A stretch of 64,000 nt of DNA from Bacteroides sp. 51 (GCF_010500965.1 NZ_QVMI01000026.1:40465-104464), one strand, 5' to 3'. Positions 28,460 to 36,228 are shown, counted from the first letter of the stretch. The notes: a model not told the origin generated them from the letters alone. Program-made: numbers and translations.

Positions 28460-28939
28460 ATGAAATTAAAGAAACAAATCATATTCCTTTTGCTGGGACT
28501 TGTTACGCTGTTTGTATTTGCGCAGGAAAACACCAAGGTATATTATATAGATGGACTATACTATGCCGATAAGCAACAGAAGGAAATCTATACCGGAGAT
28601 TATAAAGAGTATTATCCCAACGGAACCCTGAAAATGGAAATCTTTATCCGTAAGGGAAAACCCGAAGGAACCTACGTCATTTACTTCCCCACCGGAAAAA
28701 TACAGGAAATACGTTCCTACAAAGGCGGGCTCTTTCACGGAACTTGGCGCACGTATTCCGAAAGTGGAATGATGCTTTCGCATGCCGAATACGAGAATGA
28801 CAAAAAAGACGGTGAATGGATTATCTGGAGTGAAAAAGGGGTGAAACTGTACGAAATGCACTACAACAAAGGCAAGCGTATAGGCGTATGGAAGATGTGG
28901 GACGAAGACGGACACCTTATCTCAGAGAAACCCTATTAG
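28460..28939 (+). CDS. exported MORN-repeat protein
   Basis: A 159-residue protein with a signal peptide (about 1-22, ending FAQ) followed by four to five MORN-like repeats of the YwqK type (GDYKEYYPNGTLK, GTYVIYFPTGKIQ, GTWRTYSESGMML, GEWIIWSEKGVKL, GVWKMWDEDGHLI). Automatic annotation often names these YwqK-family antitoxins, but there is no toxin beside it. It probably belongs to the operon with the receptor. Function unknown. Confidence 0.8.
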   Translation: MKLKKQIIFLLLGLVTLFVFAQENTKVYYIDGLYYADKQQKEIYTGDYKEYYPNGTLKMEIFIRKGKPEGTYVIYFPTGKIQEIRSYKGGLFHGTWRTYSESGMMLSHAEYENDKKDGEWIIWSEKGVKLYEMHYNKGKRIGVWKMWDEDGHLISEKPY

Positions 28940-29034
28940 TTTACAAGGATGTAAAATCACTGTACTTACATTGTAATATCAAGATCCGATATTTGCAGTA
29001 TAGAAAAACAAACCACACATTAATTTAAAAGAAT

Positions 29035-29388
29035 ATGAAAAAGATTGCATTATTGTTTGCTCTGACCTTTGTTGTTTTCTGTAGTCTTAATGCTACCAAT
29101 AACAACGATAAAGAGAACTCGTCTAAAGCCTCAACAGAAAACACTTCCGCTGTTTACCAACTGAGCGGTACGGTGTATGATCCGAATGACAATGAAGTAT
29201 TATCCGGTGCCAGTATTACGGTAGATGGCAAGAAGTATTATTCCGACTTATCCGGAAACTTCAACATTCCGCAACTAACAAAGGGGAAGCATCTTATTTC
29301 CGTAGACTTTATCTCTTATCAGTCCCAGACCATGGAAATTGATCTGAAAAAAGATGAGGATATGAGAATTGCAATAAAGCAACTCTAA
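29035..29388 (+). CDS. small exported carboxypeptidase-regulatory-like domain protein
   Basis: A 117-residue protein with a signal peptide (about 1-21), then an Asn/Lys/Ser-rich linker and a single beta-sandwich domain of the CarboxypepD_reg type (LSGTVYDPNDNEVLSGASI through ISYQSQTMEI). This is the domain found at the N-terminus of TonB-dependent receptors, here standing alone. The gene is 95 bp after the MORN gene. A role linked to the receptor upstream is possible but not shown. Confidence 0.75.
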   Translation: MKKIALLFALTFVVFCSLNATNNNDKENSSKASTENTSAVYQLSGTVYDPNDNEVLSGASITVDGKKYYSDLSGNFNIPQLTKGKHLISVDFISYQSQTMEIDLKKDEDMRIAIKQL

Positions 29389-29417
29389 AAATTAAACTAG
29401 CTTCCTATATTCAGAAA

Positions 29418-29461
29418 AACCGCGTATCTTATTGCTTATAACAGCAACTTGATGCGCGGTT
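29418..29461. terminator. weak hairpin between convergent genes
   Basis: AACCGCG (29418-29424) can pair with CGCGGTT (29455-29461) across a long loop, between the convergent ends of the small exported protein gene and the CDGSH gene. There is no strong T-run. Confidence 0.3.
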
Positions 29462-29489
29462 CCCTGATAAAACATCTGAGTACAAATGC

Positions 29490-30254
29490 TTATTCTTTAT
29501 TCTTTTCTTCGGCTAATGGCAACCCGTCCTGAAACTTCATAGAGGCATGTGCTCCATTGCAGAATGGTTTGTTGTCTGATGCTCCGCAACGGCACAGCGT
29601 CACACGATTTCTAGTTTCGTAACTTTTGCCGTTAGCACTTTCAATGCGTATGCCGCCTTTCACCCAAAGCGGTCCGCTGACTTTAATGCCCGGATCTTCC
29701 AATACGCTGATGGATGGTTCGAATGGAGGTTCGTAGACTTCCTTCTTTTCTTTATCATAAAGCACCAGGCGACCTGCGGGACAATGTCCGGCTTCATGAC
29801 GGAGTAATTCTTTCTCTTCTTCCGTACGTGCGCGTTGTACGATGTTCCATATACGACCATACGCATCGCAGAAACGGGCGAATGCGCAATATTTTTCATT
29901 GTCGAGCAATACCATAGATGGGCCTTCGAATGCCTCGGCATCTTCCAGTATCGGACGCATGGAACTTGTTTCGCGTGGGTCCCACTGCACATGTTTATGT
30001 GCTCCATCGCAAAATGGCTTGTTCTTGGAATGTCCGCAGCGGCATAATGCAACGCATGCCGATGAGCTGTCGAATTTCAACCCTTTGCGATATTCCCATG
30101 AGGAACCTTCTTCGTTGGGTGCAATAATTTCCTGGTCGATTGTCGGGCTACCATACACCAAATATGGTCCGTCTTCAGTAATTTGAATGTAGTATTTCTC
30201 CGGCGCTTGCTTACTGCCTTCTGCTACTGTAACTTGTTTCTTATCCATAGTCAT
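29490..30254 (-). CDS. CDGSH iron-sulfur domain protein
   Basis: A protein of about 254 residues, starting at MTMDKK (30254); the longer frame from 30350 lacks conservation and runs into the ABC gene. It has two CDGSH-type motifs, CRCGHSKNKPFCDGAH (about 70-85) and CRCGASDNKPFCNGAH near the C-terminus. Each has the three-Cys-one-His pattern that binds a 2Fe-2S cluster. Between them lies a ferredoxin-like segment with FCDAYG and HCPAGRL, resembling the divergent 4Fe-4S mono-cluster domain. It lies after the ABC exporter on the same strand, and may be part of that operon or an unrelated neighbour. The redox role is unknown. Confidence 0.88.
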   Translation of the reverse strand: MTMDKKQVTVAEGSKQAPEKYYIQITEDGPYLVYGSPTIDQEIIAPNEEGSSWEYRKGLKFDSSSACVALCRCGHSKNKPFCDGAHKHVQWDPRETSSMRPILEDAEAFEGPSMVLLDNEKYCAFARFCDAYGRIWNIVQRARTEEEKELLRHEAGHCPAGRLVLYDKEKKEVYEPPFEPSISVLEDPGIKVSGPLWVKGGIRIESANGKSYETRNRVTLCRCGASDNKPFCNGAHASMKFQDGLPLAEEKNKE

Positions 30255-30294
30255 AATTTTATATAGATAACAGAAGAGTAGGCGGTATTGTTCA

Positions 30295-31995
30295 TTACAA
30301 ATAGTACGTTCGTTCGCAGGCTTCGGCCAGTGCAGGGTGGTGGGTGACAAAGATTACAGTTTTACCTTGTCCGTATGATCTCAGGTTCTCTACCAATAGC
30401 TTTTCGGTTTCGGGATCGAGTGCTGAGGTTGCTTCGTCAAATAACAATATACTACCCGGGCGTAAGAGTGCCCGTGCGATGGAGATGCGTTGTGCCTGCC
30501 CTTCGGACAGCCCTCCGCCTAGCTCATTCAGAATGGTATCCATGCCATCGGGCAGACTGAACACGTAGTCGGCAACGGCTGTGTGCAGGGCTTCTTTCAT
30601 TTCCTCTTCCGTAGCTTCGGGGTTTCCCATAAGTAGATTATCGCGAATGGTACCGCTAAACAGCGTATTTCCCTGGGGTACATAAATAAAGTTGCAGCGG
30701 GTGAGTGGGGAAATCTCTGCTTCCATACTGCTGTTTCTCAGCCGGATGCTTCCCTCTTGCGGAGTGGCTAGCGCGAGCAGAAGCCGGATCAATGTCGTCT
30801 TTCCTTTTCCCGTCTCGCCCATAATGGCGGTCTGGCTGCCTGCCGGAAAATCCAGCGAGAAGTGCTCGAATATCGGCTTATCCTCTGGTTTATACCGGAA
30901 AGTAATATCCTGAAGCGTAAGCTCCGGAGTCTCCTCGAACCGGATTCTATCGCCCATTTCTTCGGCGGGGAGGGCTTCCAGTTCCATTAGCCGTTCGATG
31001 GCGGTGAGCGCATTGATAAAGGCCGGAATCATTCTGACTACATCAAGCGCCGGACGTTGGAGTTTGCTAACGAGTTGCAGAAAGGCAGTCATCGTACCGA
31101 AAGTCATACTGCCAACGCTTAACCGTACGGCCCCCCAAAGGAAAGCGATAAGGTAACCACCCGAAAATGCCAGGGCTACCATGCTGCGGGAGAACAGAGA
31201 GAATTTGGTCCGGTCGAATACTTGCGTGCGTAGCGTCCGTTGCAGGTCGTCCAGTTTTTCCAGATGGCGGTCGCCCTGTTCAAGGGTTTTGATTACCGTG
31301 CGGTGTTGCAGGCTCTCTTGAATAACGGACTGTATACGACTGTCGCTATGGCGTATCTCGCGGGTGTATTTGCGCATCCGGCGAATGTAGAAACGGCTGG
31401 CTAACAAGAATATCGGGAGGATGCCTATCAGCAACCACGGCAATGCCTTATCAAGCATACAGAAGAAAATGAAAGAGGCTAGCAACTGAATGCCTGTGGT
31501 GATGAATGCCGGGACGGTTCCCGTTAGTAAACTGATAATGGCATTGGTGTCTTGCTCCACCCGGTTAATAACATCGCCGGTGTGAAACCGTTCCAACTCA
31601 TTCCAACGGCTTTGGAGCAACCGGGCAAACAGTCGGCGGCGCAGGGTATTTCCCCCTTCTACCTGCATGCGGCTATTGAGCCAGGATTCCAGTACGTTGC
31701 ACGATAGTTGCAGAATGAGTAGTATAACAGTCACCACTCCCATCTCCCATAAACTGCCTTCTGTGGTACCTGTGGCTATATCTATGACCTGTTTTGAGGT
31801 CCAGATAAAAGCCAGCGAGAATGCTACCCCTGCAATACCGGTGAGACAGGTAATAGCTATCCGCTTTCGTTGTCCTGCGGAGACTTGCCAGAGCCATTTA
31901 AACTGGCGTCGTAATGAACTGATATGTAGGTATGAAGAGAGGCGTGGCATAGGCTGTGGTGTTATCGTTTTATTTTCTTCTTCAGAATCGTCCAT
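30295..31995 (-). CDS. ABC exporter (fused permease and ATPase)
   Basis: A half-size ABC exporter of about 566 residues. A six-helix transmembrane domain (about 50-330) is followed by an ATPase with Walker A GETGKGKTT, signature LSEGQAQRIS and Walker B SILLFDEATSALD. There is no N-terminal C39 peptidase domain. The start is uncertain: the frame is open to 32106, which would overlap the upstream gene by 145 bp. ATGs at 31995 (MDDSEEENK) and 31950 are more plausible. It is the last step of the PqqD / nucleotidyltransferase / kinase / peptidase gene run, and the likely exporter of its product. The run holds a separate S26-type peptidase that could do the leader cleavage. Confidence 0.9.
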   Translation of the reverse strand: MDDSEEENKTITPQPMPRLSSYLHISSLRRQFKWLWQVSAGQRKRIAITCLTGIAGVAFSLAFIWTSKQVIDIATGTTEGSLWEMGVVTVILLILQLSCNVLESWLNSRMQVEGGNTLRRRLFARLLQSRWNELERFHTGDVINRVEQDTNAIISLLTGTVPAFITTGIQLLASFIFFCMLDKALPWLLIGILPIFLLASRFYIRRMRKYTREIRHSDSRIQSVIQESLQHRTVIKTLEQGDRHLEKLDDLQRTLRTQVFDRTKFSLFSRSMVALAFSGGYLIAFLWGAVRLSVGSMTFGTMTAFLQLVSKLQRPALDVVRMIPAFINALTAIERLMELEALPAEEMGDRIRFEETPELTLQDITFRYKPEDKPIFEHFSLDFPAGSQTAIMGETGKGKTTLIRLLLALATPQEGSIRLRNSSMEAEISPLTRCNFIYVPQGNTLFSGTIRDNLLMGNPEATEEEMKEALHTAVADYVFSLPDGMDTILNELGGGLSEGQAQRISIARALLRPGSILLFDEATSALDPETEKLLVENLRSYGQGKTVIFVTHHPALAEACERTYYL

Positions 31996-33155
31996 TGGGC
32001 TGCCGAAGAATTCCTGATCAGGAAGATCGGGTGCCAGAATGCCTCGGAAGGTGCATATTGCCTGAGCTCGTTGCATCTCCGGACTGCTCGTGTAAAGGTA
32101 TGCCATTTCCCTGCCCAGTACCCTTTGGGGCGTGGCTTTATCCGGCCATCATGCTGTCCGAAGTTACCCGCCATCAGGATGTCGGCAAGTAGTCGTTCTC
32201 CATCTTCTTTCTTGTTTTTTACGGGGAAGGGGATATAAACCGGGGCTAACCCCAAATAGGTTGTTGCAATGTAGGCAAAGTCTCCGGCGGCTTTCAGCAG
32301 TTTCATAACAGATAGTTGCGCGGTTACTTCTGCGTGGTCAATCTCGTTGGCTTCTGTTTTCATTAACCGGACCCAGTCGCACAACTGTCGTAACCCTATT
32401 CCACTACCTAAGAAATGGTTGAAAGCATGTATAAACAGGTAGACGGTATCGAAAGTAGGAGCGGGGATGGGGATGTCGCTTCCACTTATCTTAGCCAGAC
32501 TTGGCTCAAGTGATTCATAACACAGCCATTTCCCAACAAAACGATTAAACCTACGATTGGCCGCCGGGTTATAAAGCATGGCTGCAATGCGGTGTATTTC
32601 TATCTGAACGTTTTTATACTCAAAGTCCATATGTTTGATGGACTCTTCATGGCCGGGCGTGCCTCCCAATGCCAGCATGAGTTGCTTGGCCTGGTCGTAC
32701 TGTTCTTTTCCGATATACACATCAATGTCTCCGCATTGCCGGTGCTTCGGATTGGGATAATAGGTGGCAATACCTTGCCCCTTCAACAGTACCGGGTGAA
32801 GGCCGGCTTCTTTATATTGGGTAAAAAGTTCTGCGGCTACACTGTTCAGGTGTTCGTTGGTGGTTTCTATCTGGGCTACCCGGGCACACCATTGCATATA
32901 AAGCGGGCGTGGCGGACGCAGTTCCGCGGGAAGTGTTTCTATTCCGTCGAATACCACGCCAAGTAGCGCCTGTCGTTGTGCCAGTTGGTATATCGCCTGC
33001 CAGTTTGTTTCTGCCTTGTCGAATAAAGAAACATCTGCGGGTTTTTCCCACAAACCGGAGCGTAGTAGTCCGAAGAATTGGTTTAATAACATAGATCTGT
33101 ATTCTGGATTTAATTCACTTCGCTGCGGTATGTTATCGCTCAACGATTCCGGCAT
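31962..33155 (-). CDS. nucleotidyltransferase-fold protein (NTP_transf_5-like)
   Basis: A protein of up to 397 residues. LLKGQGIATYY followed by QCGDIDVYIG (about 123-150) is the G..D.D signature of the nucleotidyltransferase fold in the PF14907-type family. A helical C-terminal half with FIHAFNHFLGSGIGLRQLCDW (about 237-257) is also typical. The start at 33155 overlaps the PqqD stop by 23 bp; an ATG at 33092 (MLLNQFF) would remove the overlap. Proteins of this family are often next to PqqD-like and HPr-kinase-like genes in Bacteroidota and in lasso-peptide-type loci. They may nucleotidylate a peptide or protein substrate; this activity is inferred. Confidence 0.83.
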   Translation of the reverse strand: MPESLSDNIPQRSELNPEYRSMLLNQFFGLLRSGLWEKPADVSLFDKAETNWQAIYQLAQRQALLGVVFDGIETLPAELRPPRPLYMQWCARVAQIETTNEHLNSVAAELFTQYKEAGLHPVLLKGQGIATYYPNPKHRQCGDIDVYIGKEQYDQAKQLMLALGGTPGHEESIKHMDFEYKNVQIEIHRIAAMLYNPAANRRFNRFVGKWLCYESLEPSLAKISGSDIPIPAPTFDTVYLFIHAFNHFLGSGIGLRQLCDWVRLMKTEANEIDHAEVTAQLSVMKLLKAAGDFAYIATTYLGLAPVYIPFPVKNKKEDGERLLADILMAGNFGQHDGRIKPRPKGYWAGKWHTFTRAVRRCNELRQYAPSEAFWHPIFLIRNSSAAQWTILKKKIKR

Positions 33156-33402
33156 CGAGCCAGGCTTGCGTCAATACGTTCACGTCATTCCGTACTGTTT
33201 CTTCGTCTGTTTCGTATTGGTCCAGAAGCAACTTGGTGAGTTCTTCTTCGGTAAACTCCCTGTCGGCTACCTCTTTCCACAGGAAGGCGGCCGACTCGTT
33301 GAGGCTGATGATACGGGTGAAGTCGACGTTCTCAACTCCGGATGCTACTATGATATATTCATCGCCTACCTGACGAAGGTTGAATCCTGGTTTTATTTTC
33401 AT
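33133..33402 (-). CDS. PqqD-family peptide chaperone
   Basis: An 89-residue protein that covers a whole PqqD-like domain: FNLRQVGDEYIIV (about 7-19), the ISLNESAAFLWKEV block (about 32-45) and the EETVRNDVNVLTQAWLDAG helix (about 67-85). PqqD-like proteins bind the leader of a ribosomal peptide and present it to modifying enzymes. The gene lies between the S26-type peptidase (39 bp upstream) and the nucleotidyltransferase (23 bp overlap). It is the strongest indication that this operon handles a peptide. Confidence 0.88.
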   Translation of the reverse strand: MKIKPGFNLRQVGDEYIIVASGVENVDFTRIISLNESAAFLWKEVADREFTEEELTKLLLDQYETDEETVRNDVNVLTQAWLDAGIVER

Positions 33403-33441
33403 ATATTTTCTGTATTATGATTTTAAATTCTAGCTGCCGGG

Positions 33442-33894
33442 TTATATCCTTCTCCATATTCCTAGCAGGTATCTGCGTGCTGGCAACAGTTTCGTCCATA
33501 TATAGGAATACGTGCGCCATGTCCGGCCTGTGCAACGATATGGCTTTTCTTTGCGGATGACTGTCGTTACCAATCCCAGCACCCGGTCGGTGGATGTTTC
33601 TTCGGTACCTGCAATATTCCCGTCGCCCATAAGCGTGAGGCCGGTTCCCCGGCGACGGATGATGCGGTGCAATACCAGTCTATCTGTATCATCCCGCGCC
33701 AATACCACTGCACCCGGCAACAGTTCGTTGGTTGTGAAAGGCGAAAGTATTACTTTGTCGCGGCGGTCCACCATAAACGGGTTCATGCTGTTGCCCCTTA
33801 CCAGGTGAGTCACTGTATGTCCTTCTGCAATCAGTAAGCCTGTTTCTTGCAGTAGTACTTCGTTTGCTATGGCTTTTGTTCGGGTTACTTCCAT
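33442..33894 (-). CDS. S24/S26-type signal-peptidase-like protein
   Basis: A 150-residue protein with a conserved peptidase core. Ser lies in GNSMNPFM (about Ser37), followed by DKVILSP, and LVLHRIIRRR holds a His where Sec11/SipW-type signal peptidases have their Ser-His dyad. A Lys of the Ser-Lys type was not found at that place. No clear N-terminal membrane anchor is present; a hydrophobic/aromatic C-terminal tail exists. It sits 13 bp after the kinase-like gene and 39 bp before PqqD. It may cleave the leader of the peptide handled by this operon, or act on an exported protein. Confidence 0.8.
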   Translation of the reverse strand: MEVTRTKAIANEVLLQETGLLIAEGHTVTHLVRGNSMNPFMVDRRDKVILSPFTTNELLPGAVVLARDDTDRLVLHRIIRRRGTGLTLMGDGNIAGTEETSTDRVLGLVTTVIRKEKPYRCTGRTWRTYSYIWTKLLPARRYLLGIWRRI

Positions 33895-33907
33895 GTATGG
33901 GCGGCGT

Positions 33908-34786
33908 TTACGCTTGGGTTACTGCTGTGTAGGACATCCTGACGGCTTCTTCATCCGGCCGGCATTCCAGATCGTATACGGGTACGGTTGTTGCAATGGC
34001 TGTGATGGTATTGCAGATGTGATTATATTGTTCTTCATCCTGCCGCAAACAAGAACACGATGGAAGCAGAGATGCAAAGGCCCGTGCAGACCTTTCCCTG
34101 GTTATTTTGTTTTCCGGTGCCTGATGCAAGCGGACAAATGCACCTAGGGGCACTTCCTCGTTCCGGTAGCAGGGTGTCTTGCCACTCCACGGCGAACCGT
34201 ATACAATGGTCCGTCCATCCGGGAAATGGCGTACAATCGGGTTGTCATCATTCAGTAATTCGGCGCCTTCGATATGTTTCAGCCACAACCTGCTGTGTGT
34301 GCTTTTACCTGTACCGCTTTTGCCGAGGAACAGATATCCCCGTCCCTGATGGCGTATGACCGAGGCATGGAACATCAATGTACCGTGCGCGGCTGTTGCA
34401 AATGCATAGGCCATCATCAGGAAGTTATTTATAGCAAAACTATCTGTCGGTGTATGCAGAAACTCTACTGTGGCGCGGTTCATTTCTTTGTTGATGTGCA
34501 TCTTTCGTTGCAATGCCCGGTCGCCATTGGGGTAGATGTTAATTTCGTATTCGCTACTTGTTGAGTTTATAATACATTCGGCACCTTCCCACTCAAAACT
34601 GGTTAGTTCCGTAGCATTATGCAGTTGGGGCAGGGGCAACTCTGATAGGGATAGCGTAAAAAGCTCCTCGCCATCTTGTCGTGCAAAAGGTTGAAAGGAG
34701 GGAAGTAATTCGGTTATGTTTACGCAATCCGGTGCTGAAATACAAAATGTATGATCGCCTACTTGGTAATATAATTGTTTATACAT
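33908..34786 (-). CDS. HPr kinase/phosphorylase-like protein
   Basis: A 292-residue protein. The C-terminal half is HPr-kinase-like: HASVIRHQGRGYLFLGKSGTGKSTHSRLWL (split motif) with P-loop GKSGTGKST (about 154-162), then LLNDDNPIV (about 177-185) as the Walker-B-like segment, and GSPWSGK. The N-terminal half has no clear family. It is not the regulator of carbon catabolite repression: there is no ptsH nearby, and the N-terminal domain is different. HPr-kinase-like enzymes phosphorylate Ser of lasso peptides in some Proteobacteria and Firmicutes loci, so a peptide substrate is possible. It is the first gene of the minus-strand operon. Confidence 0.83.
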   Translation of the reverse strand: MYKQLYYQVGDHTFCISAPDCVNITELLPSFQPFARQDGEELFTLSLSELPLPQLHNATELTSFEWEGAECIINSTSSEYEINIYPNGDRALQRKMHINKEMNRATVEFLHTPTDSFAINNFLMMAYAFATAAHGTLMFHASVIRHQGRGYLFLGKSGTGKSTHSRLWLKHIEGAELLNDDNPIVRHFPDGRTIVYGSPWSGKTPCYRNEEVPLGAFVRLHQAPENKITRERSARAFASLLPSCSCLRQDEEQYNHICNTITAIATTVPVYDLECRPDEEAVRMSYTAVTQA

Positions 34787-34808
34787 GCATGAAATCCTTA
34801 TTCAGTCA

Positions 34809-34816
34809 CAAACTTA
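34809..34816 (-). promoter_or_regulatory. possible promoter of the kinase/PqqD operon
   Basis: On the minus strand this reads TAAGTTTG, matching the -7 consensus TAnnTTTG, 23 bp before the kinase-like start. A -33 box was not recognised. Confidence 0.4.
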
Positions 34817-34870
34817 CATAAAAAGAATGATTTATAAGCGAGGCGAATAAAAAGAATTAATGAACACAGA

Positions 34871-34916
34871 GTCACAAAGACACAGAGCTTTTATTCTTTC
34901 TCTGTGTCTTTGTGAT
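34871..34916. repeat. inverted repeat of the cacagag type
   Basis: GTCACAAAGACACAGAG (34871-34887) is matched by its reverse complement at 34900-34916 (16 of 17). It forms a long hairpin upstream of both the kinase operon and the HTH gene. Confidence 0.8.
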
Positions 34917-34921
34917 TCTTC

Positions 34922-34950
34922 GGACGGTTCGCGAACCGCCCCTATAACAG
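34922..34950. repeat. REP-like palindrome, third copy
   Basis: The core GGTTCGCGAACC with flanks GGAC and GCCCCTATAACAG is a decayed copy of the palindrome at 914-995. It lies directly after the cacagag hairpin. Confidence 0.8.
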
Positions 34951-35080
34951 TTGTTTATTTAATCTGCTGATATTTAATAGATTATGATTCTGTCGTGCAA
35001 ATTGTACAGAGAATTGTACAGTCGCTTTTCTATACTTTTCTGATTATATTCCTTAGTTTCGCCATAAAAGTAACAAATAC

Positions 35081-35470
35081 ATGTGCGAGACAACTAAATC
35101 AATACAAGAAGAATTACATGAAATGAACTGCCGGCTACAAAAAGTGGAGGAATATATACGCCGGCAAAATATGGTGGACCCTTTTCTTTTCCCCAAAATG
35201 TTCACTCCCGATACCGAAGGCGATTTCTATACCACTTTCTCTCGGGAGCATCCCCGTTTTATTTCCTGCTTGCGCGAACTGCTTCCTACCATTACCCCCG
35301 GCGAAGAACGCCTTTGTATGATGGTTAAACTCAATATGACCGTCCGCGAAATAGCCCGGATGCTGAATATTGACGTTAAGAGTGTGCATACCTCGCGCGC
35401 AAGGCTTAAACGTAAACTACTGATACTGACAAACGAAACAGCAATGGATGACTGGATAAAGAATATATAG
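35081..35470 (+). CDS. stand-alone HTH transcriptional regulator
   Basis: A 129-residue protein with an N-terminal coiled-coil-like helix (about 1-35) and a C-terminal LuxR/sigma-4-like HTH (MTVREIARMLNIDVKSVHT, about 87-105). The block from FYTTFSREHPRF to the HTH aligns with the C-terminus of the regulator encoded at 36678-37895 (EFRTTFTGIYPLAVARLRE and TEDIARILGIAPASVSRIR). It therefore looks like the DNA-binding half of that regulator type without sensor or membrane part. It is divergent from the kinase/PqqD operon and is followed after 23 bp by a 23-codon ORF, so it may control either. Confidence 0.85.
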   Translation: MCETTKSIQEELHEMNCRLQKVEEYIRRQNMVDPFLFPKMFTPDTEGDFYTTFSREHPRFISCLRELLPTITPGEERLCMMVKLNMTVREIARMLNIDVKSVHTSRARLKRKLLILTNETAMDDWIKNI

Positions 35471-35493
35471 TATTAACTTTTTGGTTAAAAACA

Positions 35494-35565
35494 ATGAATA
35501 ACAAGACAATCAAATACATGTATTTACCACCGATGGTTAAGGTGATCGTATCTCAGGAAGTATAG
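35494..35565 (+). CDS. 23-residue ORF like the leader of the 40055 peptide
   Basis: The ORF reads MNNKTIKYMYLPPMVKVIVS plus QEV and stop. It aligns with the first part of the 74-residue peptide at 40055 (M..KTIK..YLPP.V.VI.V). It starts 23 bp after the HTH gene on the same strand. It could be a truncated peptide gene, that is, a remnant that lost its core, or a short peptide in its own right. No homologous core was seen after the stop in any frame. Confidence 0.5.
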   Translation: MNNKTIKYMYLPPMVKVIVSQEV

Positions 35566-35815
35566 AAGTTTTATATATCAGAGGCCTTTAAAAGAGCCCC
35601 CTTTTTTGTGTCACATAGTTTTTTGTTATTGTGTTTGAAAAACGCACTAAGTAAATACCATATTTCAAAGACAAGAAGAAGGTGCATATTCTGTGCTTTA
35701 AACAAATCTTCTATAGTGCAAAGAAATTTTAGTTTCAATTGGCGGCACAACGCTTTCGCCAAAGGGAAGTGTGGAGTATAAGTATGAATAACAATCTGTG
35801 TTGATTTGACAAATA

Positions 35816-35855
35816 AAAGGGCTGTTCTCATTTTGAAAAGAACAGTCCTTTTTAT
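35816..35855 (+). terminator. strong intrinsic terminator
   Basis: AAAGGGCTGTTCT (35816-35828) pairs with AGAACAGTCCTTT (35839-35851), with one G-T pair, then a T-rich tail. It could end the HTH/short-peptide transcript, although it lies 250 bp after the last codon. Confidence 0.75.
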
Positions 35856-35885
35856 TTGCAATGAATTTATGTCGATAATTAAAAC

Positions 35886-35945
35886 TAACGTGAATTCGAT
35901 ATAAAATCATCCATCTAATCTATCTCTTATATCGAACTCACGTTA
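35886..35945. repeat. 19-bp inverted repeat
   Basis: TAACGTGAATTCGATATAA (35886-35904) and its reverse complement at 35927-35945 differ at one position. The spacer is 22 bp. It may be a protein-binding site, or a hairpin without a T-run. Confidence 0.75.
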
Positions 35946-36032
35946 AAACTAATGTTGGTATTATCTTCTATCTGTATAACTAATTATTTTCGCAAATGAG
36001 TGTGTTATGGTTTGCTTCTTGTGGGCTGAAAT

Positions 36033-36072
36033 AGAGACTATCTCTCTTTGTGGGGGATAGCCTCTGTTTTTA
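36033..36072 (+). terminator. terminator-like hairpin
   Basis: AGAGACTATC (36033-36042) pairs with GATAGCCTCT (36056-36065), one G-T or mismatch pair, followed by GTTTTTATT. Confidence 0.6.
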
Positions 36073-36228
36073 TTAGATTATTTTAAGAGAAATCTCTTGG
36101 AGCAGTGATTTCAATTTTAATATGGCCATCTCACTACTACATGACGATTTTCCACGAAAAAAGTGTCATATCTTACACATACCTCCCAAAGGCCGATAAA
36201 TAGGGAGTTGTAGAACACCGCATTTTGT

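Noticed and set aside
27631-28536. 301-codon open frame on the minus strand
   Set aside because: It mirrors the barrel part of the TonB-dependent receptor and has no domain or signal of its own.
28460-28939. Toxin-antitoxin antitoxin (YwqK name)
   Set aside because: The MORN-type repeats give that label in databases, but the protein has a signal peptide and no toxin partner is present.
33908-34786. True HprK of carbon catabolite repression
   Set aside because: Only the P-loop half fits. The N-terminal domain differs and the neighbours are PqqD and peptidase genes, not phosphotransferase-system genes.
35571-35861. 96-codon gene on the minus strand
   Set aside because: Its start codon region lies in a strong terminator hairpin and the sequence has no recognisable features.
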